Positions 18,215 through 27,658 of a stretch of 43,036 bases of DNA are shown piece after piece (the stretch's first letter is position 1; every line of letters begins with the position of its first letter). The notes below the pieces were generated by a model, which made no database searches, was not told where the DNA came from, and was given only the letters and a program-made list of their open reading frames with translations. The translations under genes were made by a program, and so were the position numbers. Origin of the DNA: Caulobacter sp. (GTDB taxonomy: Bacteria; Pseudomonadota; Alphaproteobacteria; Caulobacterales; Caulobacteraceae); NCBI GenBank assembly GCA_028291265.1, contig JAQGIK010000014.1, positions 1-43,036 of the forward strand. The letters are read 5' to 3'.

Positions 18215-19300
18215 ATGACGCCCGACGACAAAGACATGATCGCAGGTTGCAGCCCCTCGGCGAGCTACGCACCGCCCGGTTCGGCGCGGGCGACGGTGGC
18301 CGCCGGCCTGGCCCTGGGCCTGGCCGACTATGCGACCGGCCGGGGCGCCGACCGGCCGGCGCTGCTGGCCGCCGCCGGCCTGACCGAAGCAGAGCTTGTC
18401 GACCTCGACGGCCGCGTGCCGTTCGTCCGCTACATGGCCCTGATGCGGGCCGCCAAGATCGCCTGCGACGACCCGGCCCTGTCGTTGCATTTCGCCGAGG
18501 CCCTGGACCTCTCGGAACTGTCGGTGGTCGGTCTGGTCAGCCATGCGGCCGAGACCATGTACGACGCCTTCCAGCAGCTGAACCGCTATGGCCGCCTGGT
18601 CATGGAGGTCGAGGGCGTCGCCGAAGGCGAGCGCTTCACCGTGGTCATGCGCGGCGAGGAGGTCTGGCTGGTCGACCAGCGGGCCGGGGCCAACGACTTT
18701 CCCGAACTGACCGAGAGCACCTTCACCCGCTTCGTCGTCGGCCCGCGCCACATCCTGCCCCGCCAGATCGTCACCGCCGTCGAGGTCACCCATGAGCGGC
18801 CCGCCCACGCCGACGAATATGAGCGGGTCTGGGGCGTGCCGGTGACGTTCGGCGCCGCCTGGAACGGCATGCGGATGGACATGAGCCTGGCCGACCATCC
18901 GGTCGCCCTGCTGCCGCGCTACGCCTTCGGGGTGCTCACCGACCGGGCCGACGCCCTGCTGGCCAGCCTGCGCCAGACCAGCACCCTGCGTGGCCGCGTC
19001 GAGGGCCTGTTGCTGCCGGTGCTGCACACCGGCAAGGCCAGCGTCGACTACGCCGCCGGCCAGCTGGGGGTCAGCCGCCAGACCCTGTTCCGCCGCCTCA
19101 AGGCCGAGGGCGCCACCTTCGAGGCCGTGCTCGACGGCCTGCGCCACCGGCTGGCCGTCGACTACCTGTCGGCCCGCAAGGTGTCGGTCAACGAGACCGC
19201 CTACCTGGTCGGCTTTTCCGAACCGGCGGCCTTCTCCCGGGCCTTCAAGCGCTGGACGGGCCGCTCGCCGCGCGAGGTGCGATACGGCCAGCCGGCTTGA
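18215..19300 (+). CDS. AraC-family transcriptional regulator
   Basis: The 361-residue regulator has an N-terminal ligand-sensing domain of the Arabinose_bd type (residues about 20-215) and a C-terminal AraC double helix-turn-helix (about residues 270-355). The first HTH recognition segment is [17 protein letters not shown]. The second is the family signature [20 protein letters not shown], ending with [10 protein letters not shown]. The start ATG 18215 follows a GAGGAG; an internal ATG at 18236 is possible. The ligand is unknown. It lies between the divergent membrane-protein pair and the malyl-CoA lyase gene 49 bases downstream on the same strand, so either could be its target. Confidence 0.92.
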   Translation: MTPDDKDMIAGCSPSASYAPPGSARATVAAGLALGLADYATGRGADRPALLAAAGLTEAELVDLDGRVPFVRYMALMRAAKIACDDPALSLHFAEALDLSELSVVGLVSHAAETMYDAFQQLNRYGRLVMEVEGVAEGERFTVVMRGEEVWLVDQRAGANDFPELTESTFTRFVVGPRHILPRQIVTAVEVTHERPAHADEYERVWGVPVTFGAAWNGMRMDMSLADHPVALLPRYAFGVLTDRADALLASLRQTSTLRGRVEGLLLPVLHTGKASVDYAAGQLGVSRQTLFRRLKAEGATFEAVLDGLRHRLAVDYLSARKVSVNETAYLVGFSEPAAFSRAFKRWTGRSPREVRYGQPA

Positions 19301-19349
19301 CGCGCTGCACTGCACAATCCAAACCGGGGTTGGATCGAGGGAGAGCGCC

Positions 19350-20399
19350 ATGAAGACGCCGCGGGGATATTTCAAGCCTCTGGCCATCGGCGCGCCGGCG
19401 CCGCCGCGCGAGCTGCCCGTCCGGGTCGAGCGGATGATCCACTTCGTGCCGCCGCACCTCGACAAGGTCCGCGCCAAGGTCCCGGAGATGGCGAAACAGG
19501 CCGACGTCATCCTTGGCAACCTCGAAGACGCCATCCCCGCCGACGCCAAGGACGCCGCCCGCGCCGGCTTCATCCAGATGGCCGGTGAGACCGACTTCGC
19601 CGCCCTCGGCGTCGGCCTGTGGACCCGCATCAACTGCCTCAACAGCCCCTGGCATTTCGACGACGTCACGCAGATCGTCGAGGGCGTCGGCGACCGGCTC
19701 GACGTGATGATGATCCCCAAGGTCGAAGGGCCCTGGGACATCCACTACATGGACCAATTGCTGGCCGTGCTCGAAGCCCGCCACGGCCTCAAGAAGCCGA
19801 TCCTGCTGCACGCCATCCTCGAGACCGCCGAGGGGGTGAACAATGTCGAGGCGATCTGCGCCGCCAGCCCGCGCATGCACGGCATCAGCCTCGGCCCCGC
19901 CGACTTGGCCGCAAGCCGCGGCATGAAGACCACCCGGGTCGGCGGCGGCCACCCCTTCTACAAGGTGATCGAGGATCCCCGCGCCGACGGCGGCCCCCGC
20001 GTCGCCGCCCAGCAGGACATCTGGCACTACACCTTCGCCAAAATGGTCGACGCCTGCGCCGCCCACGGCATCAAGGCCTTCTACGGCCCGTTCGGGGCCA
20101 TCGACGATCCCGAAGCCTGCGAACAGCAGTTCCGCAACGCCTTCCTGCTCGGCTGCGCCGGCGCCTGGTCCCTGCACCCCAGCCAGATCGACATCGCCAA
20201 GCGCGTCTTCAGTCCCGACCCGGACGAGGTGAAGTTCGCCGTCCGCATCCTCGAAGCCATGCCGGACGGCACGGGCGTGGTCATGCTCGACGGCAAGATG
20301 CAGGACGACGCCACCTGGAAACAGGCCAAGGTGATGGTCGACTGCGCCCGCCAGATCGCCGGCCGCGACCCGGCCTTCAAGGACCTCTACGGCTTCTGA
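19350..20399 (+). CDS. mcl: Malyl-CoA/citramalyl-CoA lyase of the Chloroflexus Mcl type (HpcH/HpaI-CitE superfamily)
   Basis: This is a 349-residue Mg-dependent CoA-ester lyase. Conserved features are the N-terminal [13 protein letters not shown], the metal-binding acidic motif [16 protein letters not shown] (near residue 55), [17 protein letters not shown], and [20 protein letters not shown] with [15 protein letters not shown]. The sequence agrees closely, from memory, with Chloroflexus aurantiacus Mcl, a trifunctional (S)-malyl-CoA, beta-methylmalyl-CoA and (S)-citramalyl-CoA lyase of the 3-hydroxypropionate bicycle. Both begin with KPLAIGAP and share RVGGGHPFY and [18 protein letters not shown] 19350 follows GAGGGAGAG. 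No other bicycle gene is in the window, so roles in acetate, itaconate or mesaconate metabolism are as likely. It sits behind the AraC-type regulator. Confidence 0.88.
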   Translation: MKTPRGYFKPLAIGAPAPPRELPVRVERMIHFVPPHLDKVRAKVPEMAKQADVILGNLEDAIPADAKDAARAGFIQMAGETDFAALGVGLWTRINCLNSPWHFDDVTQIVEGVGDRLDVMMIPKVEGPWDIHYMDQLLAVLEARHGLKKPILLHAILETAEGVNNVEAICAASPRMHGISLGPADLAASRGMKTTRVGGGHPFYKVIEDPRADGGPRVAAQQDIWHYTFAKMVDACAAHGIKAFYGPFGAIDDPEACEQQFRNAFLLGCAGAWSLHPSQIDIAKRVFSPDPDEVKFAVRILEAMPDGTGVVMLDGKMQDDATWKQAKVMVDCARQIAGRDPAFKDLYGF

Positions 20400-20682
20400 C
20401 CTTCGATGTAGGGCGCGGCAGCCCGTCGCAGTTGGTTAAGTCATGCGACAGGTTGTCGCATCTATTCGGGTATAATCCGGACGAAGGCGAGCGAACTGTT
20501 CCGCTTCGGCACGGAACCGGTCCCGACAAGGTAAATACCCCCAGATAGGGTATGTTTTGTGCACTGGCGCGGCTTCCCGGGCCCGACCTACGCTCCCGTC
20601 CAAATGTCTTCGGAACAGGCCGAAGACGTAGGCGACGGTGGGAGCAGACCTCCCGCCGGACCTGCATCCGGGGGACTACCAT
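20400..20682 (+). promoter_or_regulatory. Upstream region of RTX gene 1: palindrome, TATAAT and nested leader stem-loop
   Basis: This 283-base gap has no gene. It holds, in order, an exact 8-bp inverted repeat (ATGCGACA 20443-20450, TGTCGCAT 20454-20461) that looks like an operator, and a TATAAT at 20471-20476. The inverted repeat ATACCC/GGGTAT follows at 20535-20553. A nested stem-loop (outer GCTCCC 20592-20597 with GGGAGC 20640-20645, inner perfect GTCTTCGG/CCGAAGAC at 20606-20613 and 20620-20627) lies 38 bases before the ATG. A -35 element at a standard distance from the TATAAT is not clear. The ribosome site GGGGGAC lies just before ATG 20683. Confidence 0.45.
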
Positions 20683-23600
20683 ATGGCTGATATCGTCGGC
20701 GACAACGACCCGAACACCCTGCCCGGCACCTCGGGCGCCGACACTATCACCGGCCTTGGCGGCAACGACATCCTGCAGGGCCTGGACGGCGACGACATCC
20801 TCGACGGCGGCGCGGGCAATGACCGGCTGGAGGGTGGCGCGGGCAGCGACACCGCCACCTATGTCAACGCCACCGAGGCGGTGTTCGGCAATGTGTTCAA
20901 CATCCAGAATCTTGCCGGGACCGAGGTCGACCAGCTGATCGGCATCGAAAACCTGATCGGCTCCAACTTCGACGACCAGCTGAGCGGCGACCAGTTCGCC
21001 AACCGCATCGACGGCGGCGGCGGCAACGACGTGCTGTTCGGCAACAACGGCGACGACATCCTGCATGGCGGGGCGTTGGAAGATATCCTCCGTGGGCGGA
21101 ACGACAACGACCTGCTCTACGGCGACGACGGCAACGACATGCTGCAGGGCGGCGAGGGCAACGACCTGATGGACGGCGGCGACGGCATCGACCGCGCCAA
21201 CTTCTTCCTCAGCCTGGGCACGGACATCCAGGTCGGCGCCACCGTCGACCTGTCGGTCCAGGGCGTGGCCCAGGACACCGGCCACGGCATGGACACCCTG
21301 GTCAGCATCGAGCACGTCTCGGGCACCCTGCTGTCCGACACCTTGACCGGCAACTCGGGCTCCAACTGGATCTGGGGCCAGGGCGGCGGCGACACCCTGA
21401 ACGGGGCCGGCGGGGACGACCTCATCGAAACCGGCTCGGTCGGCGACAACAACCTGAACGGCGGCGACGGCGTCGATACCGCCAGCTTCTTCAGCAACAA
21501 CGACTTCACCAGCGGCGTGGCCATCAGTCTGTTGCTGCAGGGCGAATCCCAGGCCGTGGCCGGCGGCGGCAGCGTCACCCTGACCGGCATCGAGAACCTG
21601 TCGGGCTCGACCTTCAACGACGCGCTGACCGGCGACGCCGGCGCCAACCTGCTGTCCGGCGCCGAGGGCGACGACGTCCTGGTCGGCGGCGGCGGCGCCG
21701 ACGTGCTCGACGGCGATGGCCTGACCCGCATGCAAAGCCAGATCGGCGCCTCGGGCCCGATCGTCCACGAGACCGATCTCGGGGCCAATCCGGCCAATGG
21801 CGCCGTCGATGGCGACGATACGCTCGAAGGCGGCGACGGCGACGACACCCTGAACGGCGGCGGCGGCGACGACATCCTGCTCGGCGGGGCCGGCAGCGAC
21901 ATCATCGACGGCGGCGACGGCGTCGACACCGTCAGCTTCGCCGACTCCGCCCACGCCATGTACGGCGACCTCGGGCTCGAATACGCCGGCGACATCGACG
22001 GCGTGCTCGGCGAGAACGACTTCGTCACCGGCGTCGAGAACCTCGTGGGCTCGAACTTCGACGACGCCCTGCGCGGCGACGGCGGCGCCAACCACCTCTC
22101 CGGCGGCGACGGCAGCGACCAGATCCTGGCCCAGGGCGGCGAGGATCTCGTTGACGGCGGCGATGACGACGACTTCCTGCGCGGCGGCGACGGCAATGAC
22201 CAGGTCAATGGCGGGGCCGGCAACGACTACGTCCATGGCGGCGAGGGCGACGACCTCATCGACGGCGGCGACGGCTTCGACCGCGTGGCCTTCTCGCTGC
22301 AGGCCACCGACGTCCAGATCGGCGCCACCATCGACCTCAACTTCCAGGGCGTGGCCCAGGATACCGGCCATGGGCTCGACACCCTGACCGGCATCGAGCA
22401 CGCCTCGGGCACCATCTACAACGACACCATCGACGGCGACGCCGAGGGCAACTGGCTGTGGGGCCAGGACGGCGACGACGTGCTGCTCGGCAACGGCGGC
22501 GACGACATGCTGGAGGTCGGCACCGGCAACCACACCGTCGAGGGCGGCGCCGACATCGACGTCCTGAAGTTCAACCTGATGGGCGAGACCCCGACCAACG
22601 TCACCTTCTCCCTGGCCCTGCAGGGCGAGGAACAGGCGTTCGGCGGCGGCACGGTCATCGCCACCGGCTTCGAGAACCTGTCGGGCGGCAATGGCGACGA
22701 CTTCCTGACCGGCGACACCGAGGGCAACATCATCGCCGGCGGCTCCGGCGGCGACACCCTGGAAGGCGGCGACGGCGACGACCTGCTGCTCGGCGACGGC
22801 CTCTATGGCATCAGCGGCATCGGCTACAGCGGCGAGATCGGCTACGAGGAAGACAACGCCGCGGCCGAGGAAGACCCGACCCTGAGCGGCGACGACCTGA
22901 TGTACGGCGGCGATGGCGCCGACCGCATCGTCGCCGGCGGCGGCACCGACGAACTGCACGGCGACGACGGCAACGACGTCCTCGAAGCCGGAGCCGGCGA
23001 CGACATCATCGACGGCGGCGCCGACTTCGACATCGCCGTCTTCACCGGCGCCCTGGCCGACTACGTCACCTTCCTGCAGGACGGCCAGCTCTACATCACC
23101 GACCTGCGCGGGGGCTCGCCGGACGGCACCGACCACCTGATCGACATCGAACTGGCCATCTTCAGCGACGGCAGCCGCGACGCCGACGAACTGGCCCAGA
23201 CGGCGCCGGGGACGGTCTCCGACCTGCTGCAGACCACCGTCGGCATCGCCTCCTCGATCGACGCCTCCCTGCTCTTGCTCAACGACACCTTCGCCGAGGG
23301 CGACGACAGCCCCGTGGTCACCGGCGTCTCCGGGGCCGACGGCGTCACCGTCAGCCTGGTTGGCGGCAAGCTGGTCATCGTCGCCGCCAGCATCTCGGGC
23401 GGCTCGTTCAACTACAGCGTCCAGGGCGCGTTCGGGACCTCGCAGGGCCACGTCAACGTGCTGCCGGTGGCGACCAACGGCTCGGTCAACGTCGTCGCGC
23501 CGTCGGTCTCGGCCTCGGTCGTCTCCGTCGACTTCCAGGGCCAGGGCGGCAACGACACCCTGACCGGCACCGACAACCCCGACCACCTGGTCGGCGGGCT

Positions 23601-26253
23601 GGGCAACGACATCCTGATCGGCGGGGCCGGCGGCGATGTCATGGAAGGCGGCGCGAACAACGACACCTATGAGGTGGACAGCGCCGGCGACGTCGTCGTC
23701 GAACTGACCGGCGAGGGCGACGACACGGTCAACAGCGCCATCGACTACACGCTGGGCGCCAACCTCGAGCGCCTGACCCTGATCGGCACGGCGATCAGCG
23801 CCACCGGCAACAGCGCCAACAACACCCTGACCGGCAACGACCAGAACAACGTCCTCGACGGCGGCCTCGGCGCCGACGTCATGAAGGGCGGGCTCGGCAA
23901 CGACACCTTCCGGGTCGACGACGTGGGCGACACCGTCTCCGACACCGGCGGCGTCGATACGGTGGTCACCACCCTCAACAGCTACACCCTGACCACCACC
24001 ACGGTGGAGAACCTGACCTTCGCCGGGACCGGCAATTTCACCGGCACGGGCACCTCGCTGGCCAACGTCATCACCGGCGGGGCGGGCGACGACCACATCG
24101 ACGGCCTGGCCGGGGCCGACACCATGATCGGCGAGGCCGGCAACGACACCTATGTCGTGGCGCAAACCACCGACATCGTCACCGAACTGAATGGCGAGGG
24201 GACCGACACGGTCGAGACCAGCGTCAGCTACATCCTGTCGGCCTGGATCGAGAACCTGGTCGCCACCGGCGTCAGCAACGTCAACCTGACCGGCAACGCC
24301 CAGGACAACACCCTGACCGGCAACGGCGGGGCCAACATCCTGGCCGGCGGCGGCGGGCTCGACACCCTGGCCGGCGGCGCGGGCGCCGACACCTACACCG
24401 TCACCGTCGGCACGGAGATCATCGTCGAAGCCGCCGGCGGCGGCGCCGACATCGTCAACGCTTCGGTCAGCTACACCCTGGCGCTCGGCCAGGAGATCGA
24501 ACGGCTGAACCTCGTCGGCTCGGCGGTCAGCGGCACGGGCAACGCGATGGCCAACACCATCGTCGGCAACGCCCTCGACAACGTCCTCGACGGCGGGGCC
24601 GGGGCCGACGCGCTGCAGGGCGGGCTGGGGGCCGACACCTACCATGTCGACAATGCCCTCGACGTCATCACCGAGTCCGGCGTCGGCGTCGACCTGGTGA
24701 TCGTCGCCGGCATCTCGGCCTACACCCTGGCGGGGATGGTCGAGAACATGACCTTCTCCGGCGCCACCAACTTCACCGCCAACGGCAACACGCTCGGCAA
24801 CGCCCTGACCGGCGGCGTGGGCAACGACGTGCTGAACGGGCTCGACGGCGACGACGTGCTCAACGGCGGCGGCGGCGAGGACTCGCTGAAGGGCGGGGCC
24901 GGCAACGACACCTACTATGTCGACAGCGCCGGCGACACGATCAGCGACGTCGGCGGCGGCATCGACACCATCGTGACCAACCTCAACAGCTACACCGTCC
25001 TCTCCAGCGTCTTCGAAAACCTGACCTTCAACGGCACGGGCGACTTTGCGGGCACGGGCACCTCGCTGGCCAACGTCGTCACCGGCGGGGCGGGCGCCGA
25101 CACCCTCAGCGGCCTGGCCGGCGACGACACCCTGAACGGCGGCCTCGGCGACGACAGTCTGTTCGGCGGCCAGGGCAACGACACGCTCAAGGGCGGCGAC
25201 GGGGCCGACACCCTGACCGGCGAGGCGGGCAACGACAGCTACCATGTCACCGACGCCGGCGACGTGGTGGTCGAGGCCCTGAACGGCGGCGCCGACAGCG
25301 TCATCAGCCTGTTGAACAGCTACACCCTGACCGACAACGTCGAGAACCTGACCTTCACCTTCGCCGGCGCCGTGACCGGCGTCGGCAACGGCCTGGCCAA
25401 CAGCATCACCGGCGGGACCGGCGACGACCTGCTCGAAGGCCGCGTCGGCGACGACAAGCTGTTCGGGGGCCTCGGCGCCGACAACCTGCTCGGCAACGAG
25501 GGCAACGACACCCTCGATGGCCAGGGCGGGGCCGACTACATGGCCGGCGCCATCGGCAACGACATCTACGTCGTCGACAACGCCTCCGACGTGGTCTTCG
25601 AACTGGTGGGCGAGGGGACGACCGACACGGTCAAGACCGCGCTGGCCAGCCTGACCCTCGCCGACAATGTCGAGATCATGCTCTACACCGGCGCGGGCGG
25701 CTTCACCGGCACGGGCAACGCCTCGGCCAACACCATCAACGGCGGCGTGAACGGCGACACCCTCTACGGTCTGGTCGGCGGCGACACCCTGCGCGGCGGC
25801 GGCGGCGGCGACACCCTCGACGGCGGCCTCGACAACGACAAGCTCTACGGCGAGGCCGGCGACGACGTCCTGCTGGGCGGCGACGGCAACGACTACCTGT
25901 ACGGCGGGGCCGGGGCCGACAGCCTGACCGGCAACGCCGGCAAGGACGCCTTCATCATCGCGGCGACCGGCGACAGCGGCGTCGGCGCGGGCTTCCGCGA
26001 TGTCATCACCGACCTGGACGGCCTCGATGTCATCGACCTGCGGACCATCGACGCCGACACCGGCGTCGCCGCCGACCAGGCCTTCAGCTTCATCGGCACG
26101 GGCGCCTTCACCAGCGTCGCCGGCGAGCTGCGCTATGAGTTCGACGGCGCCGACACCCATGTGTTCGGCGACGTCGACGGCGACGGCAATGCCGACTTCG
26201 AGGTGCTGATCAACGGCTCACACACCCTGACGGCGGCCCGCTTCCTGCTCTAG
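20683..26253 (+). CDS. Giant RTX calcium-binding protein 1, probable type I secretion substrate
   Basis: This is a 1856-residue protein built of Gly/Asp-rich RTX nonapeptides (GGxGxDxUx), which fold as Ca2+-loaded beta-rolls outside the cell. No cysteine or N-terminal signal peptide is seen. Residues about 15-780 contain two copies of a 200-residue module (21181-21780, 22260-22850) with GATVDL...QGVAQDTGHG and SLLLQGE..., each followed by nonapeptides. Residues about 780-965 are a non-RTX stretch with a cadherin-like look (SIDASLLLLNDTFAEGDDSP). Then eight units of 80-128 residues follow (GNDTYxVDxAGD...VENLxxxGTG...). The C terminus (FGDVDGDGNADFEVLINGSH, then LTAARFLL) is a serralysin-like type I secretion signal. 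No ABC exporter is nearby. An adhesin, surface-layer or biofilm role is likely but unproven. Confidence 0.93.
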   Translation: MADIVGDNDPNTLPGTSGADTITGLGGNDILQGLDGDDILDGGAGNDRLEGGAGSDTATYVNATEAVFGNVFNIQNLAGTEVDQLIGIENLIGSNFDDQLSGDQFANRIDGGGGNDVLFGNNGDDILHGGALEDILRGRNDNDLLYGDDGNDMLQGGEGNDLMDGGDGIDRANFFLSLGTDIQVGATVDLSVQGVAQDTGHGMDTLVSIEHVSGTLLSDTLTGNSGSNWIWGQGGGDTLNGAGGDDLIETGSVGDNNLNGGDGVDTASFFSNNDFTSGVAISLLLQGESQAVAGGGSVTLTGIENLSGSTFNDALTGDAGANLLSGAEGDDVLVGGGGADVLDGDGLTRMQSQIGASGPIVHETDLGANPANGAVDGDDTLEGGDGDDTLNGGGGDDILLGGAGSDIIDGGDGVDTVSFADSAHAMYGDLGLEYAGDIDGVLGENDFVTGVENLVGSNFDDALRGDGGANHLSGGDGSDQILAQGGEDLVDGGDDDDFLRGGDGNDQVNGGAGNDYVHGGEGDDLIDGGDGFDRVAFSLQATDVQIGATIDLNFQGVAQDTGHGLDTLTGIEHASGTIYNDTIDGDAEGNWLWGQDGDDVLLGNGGDDMLEVGTGNHTVEGGADIDVLKFNLMGETPTNVTFSLALQGEEQAFGGGTVIATGFENLSGGNGDDFLTGDTEGNIIAGGSGGDTLEGGDGDDLLLGDGLYGISGIGYSGEIGYEEDNAAAEEDPTLSGDDLMYGGDGADRIVAGGGTDELHGDDGNDVLEAGAGDDIIDGGADFDIAVFTGALADYVTFLQDGQLYITDLRGGSPDGTDHLIDIELAIFSDGSRDADELAQTAPGTVSDLLQTTVGIASSIDASLLLLNDTFAEGDDSPVVTGVSGADGVTVSLVGGKLVIVAASISGGSFNYSVQGAFGTSQGHVNVLPVATNGSVNVVAPSVSASVVSVDFQGQGGNDTLTGTDNPDHLVGGLGNDILIGGAGGDVMEGGANNDTYEVDSAGDVVVELTGEGDDTVNSAIDYTLGANLERLTLIGTAISATGNSANNTLTGNDQNNVLDGGLGADVMKGGLGNDTFRVDDVGDTVSDTGGVDTVVTTLNSYTLTTTTVENLTFAGTGNFTGTGTSLANVITGGAGDDHIDGLAGADTMIGEAGNDTYVVAQTTDIVTELNGEGTDTVETSVSYILSAWIENLVATGVSNVNLTGNAQDNTLTGNGGANILAGGGGLDTLAGGAGADTYTVTVGTEIIVEAAGGGADIVNASVSYTLALGQEIERLNLVGSAVSGTGNAMANTIVGNALDNVLDGGAGADALQGGLGADTYHVDNALDVITESGVGVDLVIVAGISAYTLAGMVENMTFSGATNFTANGNTLGNALTGGVGNDVLNGLDGDDVLNGGGGEDSLKGGAGNDTYYVDSAGDTISDVGGGIDTIVTNLNSYTVLSSVFENLTFNGTGDFAGTGTSLANVVTGGAGADTLSGLAGDDTLNGGLGDDSLFGGQGNDTLKGGDGADTLTGEAGNDSYHVTDAGDVVVEALNGGADSVISLLNSYTLTDNVENLTFTFAGAVTGVGNGLANSITGGTGDDLLEGRVGDDKLFGGLGADNLLGNEGNDTLDGQGGADYMAGAIGNDIYVVDNASDVVFELVGEGTTDTVKTALASLTLADNVEIMLYTGAGGFTGTGNASANTINGGVNGDTLYGLVGGDTLRGGGGGDTLDGGLDNDKLYGEAGDDVLLGGDGNDYLYGGAGADSLTGNAGKDAFIIAATGDSGVGAGFRDVITDLDGLDVIDLRTIDADTGVAADQAFSFIGTGAFTSVAGELRYEFDGADTHVFGDVDGDGNADFEVLINGSHTLTAARFLL
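23656..25960 (+). repeat. Eight tandem long repeats inside RTX protein 1
   Basis: The GNDxYxV start of each unit falls at 23656, 23896, 24139, 24382, 24628, 24901, 25228 and 25555, all in frame. Unit lengths are 80, 81, 81, 82, 91, 109 and 109 codons, and the last runs 128 codons to the GKDAF segment. Each unit has a beta-rich half (VDTVxTxLNSYTLxxxVENLTFxGTG) and an RTX half. The longer units differ by about 9, 27 and 45 residues, which fits insertion of whole nonapeptides. Confidence 0.85.
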
Positions 26254-26276
26254 CCGCCGTCATCGATCCATGACCT

Positions 26277-26310
26277 GGGCCGGTCGCCAAGGCGGTCGGC
26301 CCTTTTCTTT
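26277..26310 (+). terminator. Rho-independent terminator after RTX gene 1
   Basis: The stem GGGCCG/CGGCCC, with an inner CGCC/GGCG around a short loop (26277-26302), is followed by TTTTCTTT (26303-26310). It begins 24 bases after the RTX stop at 26253 on the same strand, as expected for an intrinsic terminator. It separates the RTX transcript from egtB, so egtB most likely has its own promoter within 26311-26406. Confidence 0.78.
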
Positions 26311-26406
26311 GCGGAAATAGCATCTGGCGGAACATTGTTTGATCCCTATATGTTCTCACGATGTCGGGCGGAGCGTTGAGCCGTCTTGCGCGTTGGGAGA
26401 GGCGGG

Positions 26407-27654
26407 ATGGCATTCGACACCGACGATCGCGAGACGCTGGCCTTGTCGCTGGCGCGGGTGCGCCAGCGGACGCTGGACCTCGCCGCGCCGCTGTCGGCCG
26501 AAGACATGCAGCCCCAGGCCATGCCCGACGCCAGCCCGACCAAATGGCATCTGGCCCACACCACCTGGTTCTTCGACGAGTTCATCCTGCGTCCCCACGG
26601 CTATGCGCCCGAAGCGCCGGACAACGCCCGCTTCCTGTTCAACAGCTATTACGAGGCCGTCGGCGAGCGTCATCCGCGCCCCGATCGCGGCCTGGTCACC
26701 CGGCCCGGCGTGCAGGCGGTCATCGACTGGCGGCTGCGCGTCGATGAGGCCCTGGCGACCCTGTTCGCCACCGCGCCCTCGACCTTGGTCGACGAGTTGG
26801 CGCCGCTGCTGGAGCTCGGCCTGAACCATGAGGAGCAGCATCAGGAACTCCTCCTGATGGACATCCTCAGCCTGTTCGCCCTGCACCCCGGCGCCCCGGC
26901 CTACCGCAGCGACCTCAAGGCCGCCGCCGGCCCGGCGCGGGGGCCGCTCGGCTGGATCCCCCACGACGGCGGCCTGGTCGAGATCGGGGCCGGGGAGGCG
27001 GGTTTCGCCTTCGACTGCGAGCGACCGCGCCAGAAGGTCTGGCTCGAACCCTTCTCGCTGGGCGACCGGCTGGTGACCTGCGGCGACTGGCTCGGTTTCA
27101 TCGAGGACGGCGGTTACGACACCCCGGCCCACTGGCTGTCGGACGGCTGGGACCGGGCCCGGGCCGAGGGCTGGCGCAGCCCCGCCTACTGGGAGCACGA
27201 CGACGGGATCTGGACCCGACGCACCCTGGCCGGCCGCGAGGCCGTCGATCCGGGCGCCCCGGTCTGCCACGTCAGCTTCTACGAGGCCGACGCCTACGCC
27301 CGCTGGGCCGGCGCCCGCCTGCCGACCGAAGGGGAGTGGGAAGCGGTCGCGGAGGCCCGCCCCATCGCCGGCAACTTCCTGGGCAGCGACATCCTGCGCA
27401 CGGCGGCCTCGGCCGGCGACCAGCTCTACGGCGACGTCTGGGAATGGACGGCCAGCGCCTACAGCCCCTATCGCGGCTTCGCGCCCGCCGCCGGGGCGGT
27501 CGGCGAATACAACGGCAAGTTCATGTCCGGCCGCCAGGTGTTGCGCGGCGGGGCCTGCGTCACGCCGGCGGCCCATATGCGGGCCAGCTACCGCAACTTC
27601 TTCGAACCGCATCAGCGCTGGATGTTCTCCGGGCTGCGACTGGCAGCAGCATGA
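26407..27654 (+). CDS. egtB: Ergothioneine biosynthesis sulfoxide synthase EgtB
   Basis: This non-haem iron enzyme joins hercynine to gamma-glutamylcysteine or cysteine with O2, the central step of ergothioneine synthesis. The 415-residue protein has an N-terminal DinB-like domain with the iron ligands H51 (HLAHTTWFFDEF), H141 and H145 (NHEEQHQELLLMDIL), and a C-terminal formylglycine-generating-enzyme (FGE-sulfatase) domain. The latter has VWEWTASAYSPYRGF and the final RVLRGGACVTPAAHM-type segment (here QVLRGGACVTPAAH). I chose ATG 26407, since the N terminus AFDTDDRETLALSLARVR is usual. egtD follows 88 bases later. egtA, egtC and egtE are absent here, as is common in bacteria with a short pathway. 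Which thiol donor it uses cannot be read. Confidence 0.94.
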   Translation: MAFDTDDRETLALSLARVRQRTLDLAAPLSAEDMQPQAMPDASPTKWHLAHTTWFFDEFILRPHGYAPEAPDNARFLFNSYYEAVGERHPRPDRGLVTRPGVQAVIDWRLRVDEALATLFATAPSTLVDELAPLLELGLNHEEQHQELLLMDILSLFALHPGAPAYRSDLKAAAGPARGPLGWIPHDGGLVEIGAGEAGFAFDCERPRQKVWLEPFSLGDRLVTCGDWLGFIEDGGYDTPAHWLSDGWDRARAEGWRSPAYWEHDDGIWTRRTLAGREAVDPGAPVCHVSFYEADAYARWAGARLPTEGEWEAVAEARPIAGNFLGSDILRTAASAGDQLYGDVWEWTASAYSPYRGFAPAAGAVGEYNGKFMSGRQVLRGGACVTPAAHMRASYRNFFEPHQRWMFSGLRLAAA

Positions 27655-27658
27655 CAGC

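Noticed and set aside
20432..20476. Complete sigma-70 promoter for RTX gene 1 ending in TATAAT
   Set aside because: The -10 box is perfect, but no TTGACA-like element lies 16-18 bases upstream; the nearest candidates are at 12, 20 or 33. It is kept only as a candidate within the upstream-region entry.
20725..26000. Repetitive DNA that might be taken for a CRISPR array or satellite
   Set aside because: The periodicity is in multiples of three bases, the repeats are degenerate at codon third positions, and they encode RTX nonapeptides. There are no unique spacers.
20377..26160. Very long open frame (1927 codons) on the minus strand across RTX gene 1
   Set aside because: Repeated GGC-GAC codons read backwards as Val/Ala/Gly repeats without stops. 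It mirrors the RTX repeats exactly and has no independent features.
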